From positions 1 to 8,819 of the forward strand of contig USJA01000034.1 in the NCBI GenBank assembly GCA_900554875.1: a stretch of 8,819 nt of DNA. Direction: 5' to 3'. Numbering within the stretch: the first letter of the stretch is position 1; the number at the start of each line of letters is the position of its first letter. The position numbers and the translations under genes were made by a program. The notes beneath the pieces were generated by a model that was not told where the DNA came from, did not search any database, and saw nothing but the letters and a program-made list of their open reading frames with translations. This DNA is from an uncultured Clostridium sp. (lineage in GTDB: Bacteria > Bacillota > Clostridia > TANB77 > CAG-465). Shown one piece after another: positions 1 through 6,089 of this stretch.

Positions 1-28
1 TGCTACAAAGCTTAAGCCTACTTTACTA

Positions 29-41
29 CCGGCACAGCCGG
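29..41. repeat. Short GC-rich inverted repeat at left edge
   Basis: CCGGC-ACA-GCCGG forms a 5-bp stem with a 3-base loop and stands out in an AT-rich background. Neither side has a proper T-tract, so I do not call it a terminator. The rest of positions 1-55 holds no gene I can support. It lies past the terminator of the zinc-ribbon gene. Confidence 0.35.
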
Positions 42-55
42 AAGATTATTTTCAT

Positions 56-85
56 AAAAAAAGGAAAATAGTTGCCTATTTTCCT
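56..85 (-). terminator. Intrinsic terminator after the zinc-ribbon gene
   Basis: On the minus strand a 10-bp stem (76-85 paired with 62-71, core GGAAAATAG/CTATTTTCC) with a four-base loop (72-75) is followed by an unbroken run of T (complement of 56-62). It starts about a dozen bases after the TAA of the zinc-ribbon gene. The plus-strand side has no T-run, so it acts only on leftward transcription. Confidence 0.88.
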
Positions 86-96
86 AGTTTAGTATA

Positions 97-615
97 TTAA
101 AATTTATGTCCACATTTTGTACAAAATCTTGCTTCTGGTGGTTCAATTTTTCCACATTCTGGACAAACGTGTTCCTTTTCAACTTCTTTTTCTTCTTCTT
201 TTTTAACTACTTTTTTATCAGTTTTTATCTTAACAGGTTTTTGTTTTGCACCACAATTAGGACAAAATACTGCTTCTGTAGATATTGTTTCATCACAATC
301 AGCACATATTCTAAGTCCTTTATTAAATAGTATCTTTTTATTTAACTCAGCAATATCTTTATTTAATTTATCAATTTTCTTACATTCTTTTTCAAAAGTT
401 TTACCTACTTCCTCACCATTTTTGTAGTTTTCAAAAATTGTAAGCCCCATAGATTCATATATTTTTTCAATATCTTTTTCCATCTCAGAAATTGATATTC
501 TAGATTTTGCCTCTTCAAATAATTTTCCTGATTTATCTGCTACAGTATTATATGTATCAGTTGCCACCTTTCCTGCTTTTTTTGATATTTCTGTTACCTT
601 ATCTTTAAAATCCAT
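97..615 (-). CDS. Helical protein with two C-terminal zinc ribbons, function unknown
   Basis: This is a 172-residue cytoplasmic-looking protein with no signal peptide or membrane segment. Residues 1-100 are lysine/glutamate-rich and predicted helical, probably a coiled coil. Two zinc ribbons follow: C104-x2-C107 with C118-x2-C121, and C151-x2-C154 with C165-x2-C168. A highly charged Lys/Glu linker (about 127-149) separates them. The layout resembles the many double zinc-ribbon proteins of Bacillota, whose zinc modules usually bind nucleic acid or protein partners. I cannot assign a specific role. I chose the ATG at 615 because GGAGGGG lies 5 bases upstream. A GTG at 648 is in frame but would place that ribosome site inside the gene and would overlap the predicted -10. 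The gene follows clpC, but a hairpin and a possible promoter lie between them, so it is probably transcribed separately at least in part. Confidence 0.85.
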   Translation of the reverse strand: MDFKDKVTEISKKAGKVATDTYNTVADKSGKLFEEAKSRISISEMEKDIEKIYESMGLTIFENYKNGEEVGKTFEKECKKIDKLNKDIAELNKKILFNKGLRICADCDETISTEAVFCPNCGAKQKPVKIKTDKKVVKKEEEKEVEKEHVCPECGKIEPPEARFCTKCGHKF

Positions 616-620
616 AAAAT

Positions 621-627
621 CCCCTCC
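621..627 (-). promoter_or_regulatory. Ribosome binding site that fixes the zinc-ribbon start
   Basis: GGAGGGG on the minus strand sits 5 bases before ATG 615 (7 bases if GGAGG is taken as the core). It lies downstream of the in-frame GTG at 648, so it supports the shorter 172-residue product over a 183-residue one. Confidence 0.8.
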
Positions 628-638
628 ATCTACATTTA

Positions 639-667
639 TATATACCACAAAGATTTATTTTTTTCAA
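639..667 (-). promoter_or_regulatory. Candidate sigma-A promoter for the zinc-ribbon gene
   Basis: On the minus strand TTGAAA (667-662), a 17-base spacer and TATATA (644-639) give a good sigma-A match. The expected start is near 632, giving a leader of about 17 bases that just contains the GGAGG site. The region up to about 750 is extremely AT-rich and offers other matches, for example TATAAT within 707-722, so the exact promoter is uncertain. Confidence 0.5.
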
Positions 668-741
668 GAGTTATATAGTGGTTTATATACACTTTTTTAT
701 TTTTATATATTATAATATATGTAAATTAATAATTTTAATTC

Positions 742-773
742 AAATATAATTTAGGCGGCATAGATACGCCGCC
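742..773 (-). terminator. GC-rich hairpin just after clpC, probable (leaky) terminator
   Basis: GGCGGC (minus, 773-768) pairs with GCCGCC (759-754). A G·U and a T-A pair can extend the stem to 8 bp with a 4-base loop. It begins 6 bases after the clpC stop. The following minus-strand sequence TAAATTATATTTG is T-rich but interrupted, so termination may be partial, or the hairpin may mainly protect the 3' end of the heat-shock mRNA. Confidence 0.62.
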
Positions 774-779
774 ATATTT

Positions 780-3203
780 TTACTTAATTACAATTTTATC
801 ATCATTTAAATCAATTTTTACATTACTATTTTCCTTTATGTTTCCATCAAGCATCTCCTCTGCAAATTTATCCTCAATCTTAGACTGAATTGCTCTTCTT
901 AAAGGTCTTGCACCATATGTATCATCAAATCCAACTTTACTTATATATTTTATTACATCATCAGATACATCTACTTTAATATTTTTATTTTCTAATCTTT
1001 TTATGAATTCATCTAGCATAATTTTAGTTATTTTTTCTATACTCTCATTACTTAGTTTTTTAAACACAATAATGTCATCAAGTCTATTTAAAAACTCTGG
1101 TCTAAATATCTTTTTAAGTTCGGCCATAACTTCATCTCTAGTTTTTTCATAGTCTTTTTTGCTATCTTCTTTATTCATAAATCCAATAGAATGATGTTCA
1201 ACTATATTTCTTGCTCCAGCATTTGATGTCATAATTATTACTGTATTTTTAAAGCTTACAGTTCTTCCTGTTGAGTCAGTAAGCCTACCATCATCTAATA
1301 TCTGAAGTAGCATATTAAATACATCTGGATGTGCTTTTTCTATTTCATCGAATAAAACTATACTATATGGTTTACGTCTAACTTGCTCTGTTAACTGACC
1401 TCCTTCATCATATCCTACATATCCTGGAGGTGATCCTATTAATTTAGAAACACTATGTGCTTCCATAAATTCAGACATATCAAGACGTATTAATTGATTT
1501 TCATTTCCAAATAAATTTTCTGCTAATGCTTTTGTAAGTTCAGTTTTACCAACTCCTGTTGGACCTAAAAACATAAATGATCCTATTGGTCTGTTTTCAT
1601 TTTGAAGTCCAACTCTTGCTCTTTTAATAGCTCTAGCTAAAGCTTCAACTGCATCATCTTGACCAATTACACGTTTTTTTAATTCTAAATCTAAGTTTTT
1701 CAATTTTTCAGATTCAGTTTTTGTAAGCTTAGTAACTGGAATTTTTGTCCATGCGGATACTACATTTGCAATGTCTTCTGCATTTACACTTGCTTCTTTA
1801 TTTTCTTCTTTTTTCTTCCAATTTTCTCTTGCTTTATTTACTTTATCTTTTAGTTCCTTTTCCTCATCTCTTAATTTTGCAGCCTTTTCAAATGATTGAG
1901 AAATTATAGCTTCTTCTTTTTCCTTAGAAACTTTTTCTATTTTATTTTCCATGTCTAATATATTTTTAGGCATAGTTACGGTTCTTAATTTTATTTTTGA
2001 ACATGCTTCATCTATTAAATCGATAGCCTTGTCTGGTAAAAATCTATCATTTATATATCTTTCGGATAAATCCACAGCCGCTTTTATTGCCTCATCTGTA
2101 ATTTTTACTTTATGATGTGCTTCATACTTATCTTTAAGTCCACTTAATATTTTTACTGTATCTTCTGTTGTAGGTTCATCTACAATAACTGTTTGAAATC
2201 TTCTCTCAAGTGCAGCATCTTTTTCTATGTGTTTTCTATACTCATTTAAAGTTGTTGCACCTATTATTTGAATTTCACCTCTTGATAAAAGTGGTTTTAA
2301 TATATTAGCTGCATCCATTGCTCCCTCTGCAGCTCCGGCACCTATTATAGTATGCATTTCATCAATAAATAAAATTATATTACCAGCTTTTTTTATTTCT
2401 TGTAAAACATTTTTTAATCTTTCCTCAAAATCGCCTCTATATTTAGCACCTGCAACCATAGCCGACATATCAAGTGATACAACTTTTTTATTTTTTAATA
2501 TTTCTGGCACCTTATTATCAACAATCATTTGTGCTAAACCTTCTACAACAGCTGTTTTACCAACCCCAGGTTCACCAATTAAAACAGGGTTATTTTTAGT
2601 TCTTCTACTTAATATTTCAATTATTCTTTGAATTTCATTTTTTCTACCTATAACAGGATCTAACTTTGATTCTTTAGCAAGTGCCGTCAAGTTTTTACCA
2701 TACTGATTTAATGTTGGTGTATTAGTATCAACAGATGAAGAAAATGATGAATCAGAATAGTTTCCAACTGGTGAGTCTTCACTTAAAAGTCTAAGTAAAT
2801 CTGCAAATATCCTTTGAGGATCAATATTTGTATCAATAAGTATTCTAACTGCTACACTATCAATTTCTCTCATAAGTGCTAAAAGAATATGTTCTGTTCC
2901 AACATAATTTTGTCCCATTCTCATTGCCTCTTTAGCACTGTTTTCAATTATTCTTTTTGCTCTTGGAGTAAATTCTGGATCACTTTCTAAGGTATTCATT
3001 ACTCCATCAATTCTTAATATTTCCTCTTCAACATATTCTGGTTTTAACCCTTGAGATGTTAAAATTTTACTTGCAAGTCCTTCACCTTCTTTTACAAGCC
3101 CATATAATATATGCTCTGTTCCTACAAATGAATAATTATGAGTTATAGAAAATTCTTTTGCAATTTCTAAAACTCTGTTTGCTCTTCCTGTAAATTCGTA
3201 CAT
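780..3203 (-). CDS. clpC: ClpC, AAA+ unfoldase of the ClpCP protease
   Basis: An 807-residue Hsp100 ATPase of normal ClpC length that uses ATP to unfold proteins and feed them into the ClpP chamber in the cytoplasm. In order: a double Clp-N repeat (about 4-140) with paired GTEHIL motifs at 28-33 and 102-107, and a Ser-rich linker (143-165). Next is AAA domain 1 with Walker A GEPGVGKT (210-217), Walker B ILFIDE (277-282) and ERRF arginine finger (333-336). Then come a coiled-coil M domain with a UVR-like segment (about 420-465) and AAA domain 2 with Walker A GPTGVGKT (547-554) and Walker B IVLFDE (615-620). A ClpP-docking IGF loop (673-675) and GARPLRR sensor 2 (764-770) follow. E30 and E104 correspond to the glutamates that bind phospho-arginine in B. 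subtilis ClpC. ATG follows the mcsB stop by one base, with AGAGGAG inside the end of mcsB, suggesting translational coupling. Regulation is expected through CtsR at the operon promoter. Confidence 0.98.
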   Translation of the reverse strand: MYEFTGRANRVLEIAKEFSITHNYSFVGTEHILYGLVKEGEGLASKILTSQGLKPEYVEEEILRIDGVMNTLESDPEFTPRAKRIIENSAKEAMRMGQNYVGTEHILLALMREIDSVAVRILIDTNIDPQRIFADLLRLLSEDSPVGNYSDSSFSSSVDTNTPTLNQYGKNLTALAKESKLDPVIGRKNEIQRIIEILSRRTKNNPVLIGEPGVGKTAVVEGLAQMIVDNKVPEILKNKKVVSLDMSAMVAGAKYRGDFEERLKNVLQEIKKAGNIILFIDEMHTIIGAGAAEGAMDAANILKPLLSRGEIQIIGATTLNEYRKHIEKDAALERRFQTVIVDEPTTEDTVKILSGLKDKYEAHHKVKITDEAIKAAVDLSERYINDRFLPDKAIDLIDEACSKIKLRTVTMPKNILDMENKIEKVSKEKEEAIISQSFEKAAKLRDEEKELKDKVNKARENWKKKEENKEASVNAEDIANVVSAWTKIPVTKLTKTESEKLKNLDLELKKRVIGQDDAVEALARAIKRARVGLQNENRPIGSFMFLGPTGVGKTELTKALAENLFGNENQLIRLDMSEFMEAHSVSKLIGSPPGYVGYDEGGQLTEQVRRKPYSIVLFDEIEKAHPDVFNMLLQILDDGRLTDSTGRTVSFKNTVIIMTSNAGARNIVEHHSIGFMNKEDSKKDYEKTRDEVMAELKKIFRPEFLNRLDDIIVFKKLSNESIEKITKIMLDEFIKRLENKNIKVDVSDDVIKYISKVGFDDTYGARPLRRAIQSKIEDKFAEEMLDGNIKENSNVKIDLNDDKIVIK

Positions 3204-3204
3204 A

Positions 3205-4200
3205 TTACTTCAACTCCTCTCTTATATATTTTGCTCTTTTTATATCTTCCTCTTCCTTTGATAAATCTTCTTTTAAAATAATTTTTAAAGTATTTTCTTG
3301 TGTGTCAATCATTAACGATTGGACTTTTTCCAAAGTAACTTCATCTACTATATTCATTGCAACTCCAAGTCTTAATTTAGATAAAAGTTTAAATGCCTCA
3401 TCTTCAGACATTATTCTTGCATTTTTTAATATTCCTAATGCTCTGTATATTTCATCGCTTAAATATATGCTATTTTCTTTTAAAACATTTCTTGCTTTTC
3501 TTTCCTGTGATATTATTGTTCCTACAATTGCTTTTGTTTTATTAATGATTTCATCATCACTAAGTCCTAAAGTTTGTCTATTTGACACTTGATATATATG
3601 ACCATAACCTGATGTATTTTCGCCATAAAGTCCTCTTACTGAAAGCCCAAAACTTGTTGCTTCATCAATTATTTTAGGTAAAAGACCTAATCTTGCAAGT
3701 GCAGGTAAATGAAGCATAACAGAAACCCTCATAGCTGCTCCTACATTACTTGGACACGCTGTTATATATCCATATTTATCACTATATGAAAATTTTAATT
3801 TCTCTTCTAGTTTATCAGTAAATGATATTAGATTGTTATAACATTTATCAATATCAAAACCACTTTCAAAAGCTTGAATTCTTAAGTGGTCTTCCTCATT
3901 TAACATAGCAACAATACTTGAATCTTTATTTGTTATAATAGCCGTATCTGATAAATCTAATAATTCCTTAGATATTAAATGTTCTTCCACTAAACTACCA
4001 AGAGTTGTTTCATCTATATCTTCTGTCTTAAAGAAATTATACTCTTTTAAGTTTATACTATTTTTCACTTTATCTAGTAAATTTAGCTTTTCCTTTTTTT
4101 TCATTATATTTGGAAATTTATATCCATCTATACTCCTTGCAAACCTAAGTCTAGTTGAAATTACAACATCAGAATCCTTAGAAATTTCTTTATACCACAT
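3205..4200 (-). CDS. mcsB: McsB, protein-arginine kinase
   Basis: A 331-residue member of the phosphagen-kinase fold that phosphorylates arginines on proteins, marking them for ClpCP and, in Bacillus, inactivating CtsR. Visible family motifs are STRLRFARS (15-23, nucleotide binding), NEEDHLRIQ (101-109, catalytic acidic loop), and CPSNVGAAMR (149-158) with C149 in the active-site cysteine position. Later come GLYGE (190-194) and SNRQTLGLS (206-214). The C-terminal allosteric motif usually written RDxxRA reads EDIKRA here (318-323), so its first Arg is Glu while D319, R322 and A323 are kept. The protein is slightly shorter than the roughly 350-360 residues usual for Bacilli. ATG 4200 has a GGTGG-type ribosome site 7-8 bases upstream in the 16-base gap after mcsA. 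It lies between its activator McsA and its client unfoldase ClpC, as in other Bacillota. Confidence 0.97.
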   Translation of the reverse strand: MWYKEISKDSDVVISTRLRFARSIDGYKFPNIMKKKEKLNLLDKVKNSINLKEYNFFKTEDIDETTLGSLVEEHLISKELLDLSDTAIITNKDSSIVAMLNEEDHLRIQAFESGFDIDKCYNNLISFTDKLEEKLKFSYSDKYGYITACPSNVGAAMRVSVMLHLPALARLGLLPKIIDEATSFGLSVRGLYGENTSGYGHIYQVSNRQTLGLSDDEIINKTKAIVGTIISQERKARNVLKENSIYLSDEIYRALGILKNARIMSEDEAFKLLSKLRLGVAMNIVDEVTLEKVQSLMIDTQENTLKIILKEDLSKEEEDIKRAKYIREELK

Positions 4201-4216
4201 TTATTTCACCACCTAA

Positions 4217-4729
4217 TTATTTTCTTTTATTTTTTTCTAATTTTTTTATTTTATCACGTACAACTGCAGCCTTCTCATATTCCTCATTTTCTACTAAAGT
4301 TTTTAATTCATTTTTTAAAGATGCTACTTCATCTGATTTATCTATTTGATCTTTTTGTATATTTTTACCATTTGAAATACGTTTTTTATTATTTAATTTC
4401 ATATGTCTATTCTTTCCATGCATTTTAAGAAAAATATTATCTAGTCTATCTTCAAACGTATCGTAACAATCGGGACAACCTAAAAGACCAGTGTTTGAAT
4501 AATCATCAAATGTATAACCACATGTAGGACATTTTAATTCTTCTTTAAATCCCAAATCTCCAAACAAACTTGGAATATTTGTAAACATTGGAGAAAACAT
4601 ATCTGAAAAATTTACAAAGCCCAATTTTTTAGCACAATCCACACAAAAGTGCATTTCTTGTTTTTTACCGTTTATATCTTCCATATATCTTACAGTTGCC
4701 TCTTTTTTACCACAACTTTGACATTTCAT
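4217..4729 (-). CDS. mcsA: McsA, zinc-binding activator of McsB
   Basis: A 170-residue adaptor that binds and activates the McsB kinase and links it to ClpC. Four CxxC pairs are present: C3/C6, C29/C32, C67/C70 and C85/C88, enough for two zinc sites. They are followed by a basic, poorly structured linker (about 105-132) and a UVR-type helical hairpin (about 136-165, with NEEYEKAAVVRDKIKKLE at its core) of the kind also found in the ClpC M domain and UvrB/C. I chose ATG 4729: AAAGGAG ends 8 bases before it, while the in-frame GTG at 4738 shares its first G with that ribosome site and cannot serve as start. The length and architecture fit McsA well. It lies between ctsR and mcsB in the heat-shock operon; the gap to ctsR is 13 bases and is filled by the ribosome site. 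Confidence 0.95.
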   Translation of the reverse strand: MKCQSCGKKEATVRYMEDINGKKQEMHFCVDCAKKLGFVNFSDMFSPMFTNIPSLFGDLGFKEELKCPTCGYTFDDYSNTGLLGCPDCYDTFEDRLDNIFLKMHGKNRHMKLNNKKRISNGKNIQKDQIDKSDEVASLKNELKTLVENEEYEKAAVVRDKIKKLEKNKRK

Positions 4730-4737
4730 AATAATCA

Positions 4738-4744
4738 CTCCTTT
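4738..4744 (-). promoter_or_regulatory. Ribosome binding site of mcsA, overlapping the ctsR stop
   Basis: AAAGGAG on the minus strand begins with the last two bases of the ctsR TAA (4745-4743) and ends 8 bases before ATG 4729. It rules out the in-frame GTG at 4738-4736 as start. The overlap suggests that ribosomes finishing ctsR help initiate mcsA. Confidence 0.85.
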
Positions 4745-5186
4745 ACAGATTCATTAATATATTCTTCAGCATATCGGCTCTTACTTCGTCTTTTTTTAAT
4801 TTGTCAACCTTAAGTAAACTCTTGTCAGAAAGTGCAGCCTTTATAACCTTAGCAGTATTTTTATCTAATAGATTATATCGTATAAAATCATCCAAGTAAA
4901 TATCTGCGACACTTTGTGACAATTTACTACCAATTTTTTCAGTAATGTTTGATATATATTCTTCTTTAGTAGAATTTACTCTACTAATTTTTATATATCC
5001 ACCACCTCCTCTTCGACTTTCTACATAAAATCCAAGCTCAGGTATAAACCTTGTGGATATTACATAGTTTATTTGCGATGGTACACAATTAAATCTATCA
5101 GCAAGTGCACTCCTATTTAATTCAGCTACTTCATTGTTTGTTATTATTTCCTTTATATACTCCTCTATTAAATCTGATATTTTCAT
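4743..5186 (-). CDS. ctsR: CtsR, heat-shock repressor of clp genes
   Basis: A 147-residue winged-helix repressor that binds heptad direct repeats at clp promoters and lets go on heating or protein damage. The N-terminal half carries a helix-turn-helix (about 22-46, RFNCVPSQINYVISTRF as the recognition part) and a wing with R58-R59 followed by four glycines (60-63). In Bacillus and Geobacillus this glycine-rich loop acts as the temperature sensor and the neighbouring Arg is the McsB target. The C-terminal half (about 75-145) is the helical dimerisation domain with the family motif around 92-112 (SVADIYLDDFIRYNLLDKN). AGGAGG lies 5 bases before ATG 5186. It is the first gene of its operon and is very likely autoregulated, because a consensus CtsR operator occupies its own leader. 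Confidence 0.97.
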   Translation of the reverse strand: MKISDLIEEYIKEIITNNEVAELNRSALADRFNCVPSQINYVISTRFIPELGFYVESRRGGGGYIKISRVNSTKEEYISNITEKIGSKLSQSVADIYLDDFIRYNLLDKNTAKVIKAALSDKSLLKVDKLKKDEVRADMLKNILMNL

Positions 5187-5205
5187 TTTAACCTCCTTTT
5201 TAGAC

Positions 5206-5222
5206 TTTGACTTTCTTTGACT
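5206..5222 (-). promoter_or_regulatory. CtsR operator, consensus heptad repeat
   Basis: On the minus strand AGTCAAA-GAA-AGTCAAA: two identical heptads 3 bases apart, matching the known CtsR box (R-GTCAAA-NAN-R-GTCAAA). It begins 6 bases after the -10 element, so it covers the transcription start and first part of the leader and ends 9 bases before the ctsR ribosome site. Bound CtsR should block RNA polymerase here. Confidence 0.93.
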
Positions 5223-5228
5223 ATTAAT

Positions 5229-5257
5229 AGTATACTACTATAAAAAACAAATGTCAA
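5229..5257 (-). promoter_or_regulatory. Sigma-A promoter of the ctsR operon
   Basis: TTGACA (minus, 5257-5252), a 17-base spacer and TATACT (5234-5229) are almost a perfect sigma-A promoter. The start should fall near 5222, giving a leader of about 36 bases that consists of the CtsR operator and the ribosome site. Such a strong promoter fits control by repression. Confidence 0.93.
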
Positions 5258-5273
5258 TAGATTTTTATACAAA

Positions 5274-5290
5274 AGTCAGAAAAAGTCAAA
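5274..5290 (+). promoter_or_regulatory. Second, imperfect CtsR-like operator in opposite orientation
   Basis: On the plus strand AGTCAGA-AAA-AGTCAAA has the same 7-3-7 spacing as the main box, with a single change in the first heptad (A to G). It lies 16 bases upstream of the -35. It shares three A/T positions with the T-tract of the upstream terminator, so part of the match could be chance, but the GTCA cores at both heptads are not explained by a T-run. Confidence 0.55.
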
Positions 5291-5324
5291 AAATACAGAT
5301 GGACGAGAAAATATCCATCTGTAT
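5288..5324 (-). terminator. Intrinsic terminator of the dnaG-rpoD operon
   Basis: On the minus strand an 11-bp stem (5324-5314 with 5303-5293, ATACAGATGGA/TCCATCTGTAT) and 10-base loop run into six T, then GAC and five more T. It follows the 213-residue gene by about 107 bases and immediately precedes the ctsR promoter region, so it separates the two operons. Confidence 0.87.
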
Positions 5325-5367
5325 CGTGATAACTATACCATATAACAACATAGCATAATTAAATCTT

Positions 5368-5395
5368 ATGAGTACAGAACAAATAATGTACTCAT
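5368..5395. repeat. Inverted repeat (9-bp stem) between the two operons
   Basis: ATGAGTACA (5368-5376) pairs with TGTACTCAT (5387-5395) around a 10-base loop. On the minus strand it is followed by AAGATTTAATT, which is a poor T-tract; on the plus strand a run of seven T lies about 15 bases further on. It sits in the 3' untranslated region of the rpoD operon, before the true terminator, and may be an RNA-stabilising or processing hairpin. Confidence 0.5.
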
Positions 5396-5431
5396 TATTA
5401 TATTGTGCATTTTTTTATTTTTTATACATTT

Positions 5432-6073
5432 TTATCTACTGTATCCATTATCCTCATGCTTGCTCCTATTGTCCGGATATGGACATCCTCCATATTTTGA
5501 CAAATCCTCTTCTGGATTTCCTTCTTCTGGAATTTTAGAAGGATTATTAATTTCAGAAGGCTTATTAGTTTGTTTTTCTAATTGTTCTTTAAATGATACC
5601 ATTTCTGAAAGCCTTTTGTCTCTCAACTTTTTGTATCTGCGTTCAAAATCTCTATCTTTATCCCTAATGGGTTTACCATCCTTGTTATATGCAATCATTC
5701 CAATATAGTTAGTAGGCTCCTGATCTATTTGTTCTTTTTCGAAAAATCCTTTTACAAGAGGCATATTAGTATATTGAATATTATAATACGATTCTTTTGT
5801 TATATCATTCCCATTTTCATCAAAAACTGGTTCCATATAATATTTTTTACCTTCAAAGGATCCATCTTTTTTAAAATACGTTATGTTTACTCCCTCAAGA
5901 TTCTTATATGTTCCATCACCCAAATCTATTTGTTCTACTCCTGAAAATAAAGCTTCAGCAGTTATACCAGATATATATTTTAGTTTAATGTCATATTTTC
6001 TTTCATAGTTATTACCTTGTTGATTACTAACTTTATTATTTTCTTTCGGTTTAAAACGACTTAAAATTCCCAT
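5432..6073 (-). CDS. Unrecognised 213-residue charged protein, third gene of the rpoD operon
   Basis: I do not recognise this protein. It has no signal peptide, no membrane segment and no enzyme motif I can name. Residues 1-24 are basic and Asn/Gln-rich, probably flexible. Residues 25-135 look like a compact mainly beta domain with alternating hydrophobics and Gly/Asp turns (for example DLGDGTYKNLEGVNITYF, 50-67, and YIGMIAYNKDGKPI, 123-136). Residues 138-168 form a highly charged likely helix. Residues 170-213 are Pro/Asn/Glu-rich and end in a tail with the only cysteine (C197 in GGCPYP). ATG 6073 has GAGGT 7 bases upstream. The gap from rpoD is 16 bases with no terminator, so it is probably co-transcribed with rpoD. 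The sustained 213-codon frame, ribosome site and following terminator make it a real gene; its function is open. Confidence 0.85.
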   Translation of the reverse strand: MGILSRFKPKENNKVSNQQGNNYERKYDIKLKYISGITAEALFSGVEQIDLGDGTYKNLEGVNITYFKKDGSFEGKKYYMEPVFDENGNDITKESYYNIQYTNMPLVKGFFEKEQIDQEPTNYIGMIAYNKDGKPIRDKDRDFERRYKKLRDKRLSEMVSFKEQLEKQTNKPSEINNPSKIPEEGNPEEDLSKYGGCPYPDNRSKHEDNGYSR

Positions 6074-6089
6074 ATATCTTACCTCATAA

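Noticed and set aside
1..46. Minus-strand frame open to the left edge, starting after a TAA, with a Gly/Cys/Ser-rich short peptide
   Set aside because: There is no start codon in the frame and no ribosome binding site, and it directly follows a terminator. Too short to support.
2..100. Plus-strand open frame from the left edge to a TAA at 98-100, possible 3' end of a convergent gene
   Set aside because: Only 32 codons are visible, it runs through the whole terminator hairpin of the opposite gene, and the peptide resembles nothing I know. A chance frame is more likely, though sequence to the left would settle it.
707..722. TATAAT-containing AT repeat as the main promoter of the zinc-ribbon gene
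   Set aside because: The best -35 partner would need an 18-base spacer to a neighbouring TATATT or 23 bases to the TATAAT itself. The TTGAAA-17-TATATA pair nearer the gene fits better.
3302..3592. Plus-strand open frame of 96 codons opposite mcsB
   Set aside because: It lies wholly within the antisense of a conserved kinase gene, with no family resemblance. It is a shadow frame typical of AT-rich DNA.
5221..5237. Two overlapping 10-base palindromes (CTATTAATAG and TAGTATACTA) around the -10 of the ctsR promoter
   Set aside because: They are made almost entirely of A and T and coincide with the -10 element and the edge of the CtsR box. I see no need for another regulator.
5403..5708. Plus-strand frame of 101 codons with a hydrophobic start, opposite the unknown gene
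   Set aside because: Its upstream sequence is only T-rich with no ribosome site, and the opposite strand has a better-supported gene with ribosome site, operon position and terminator.
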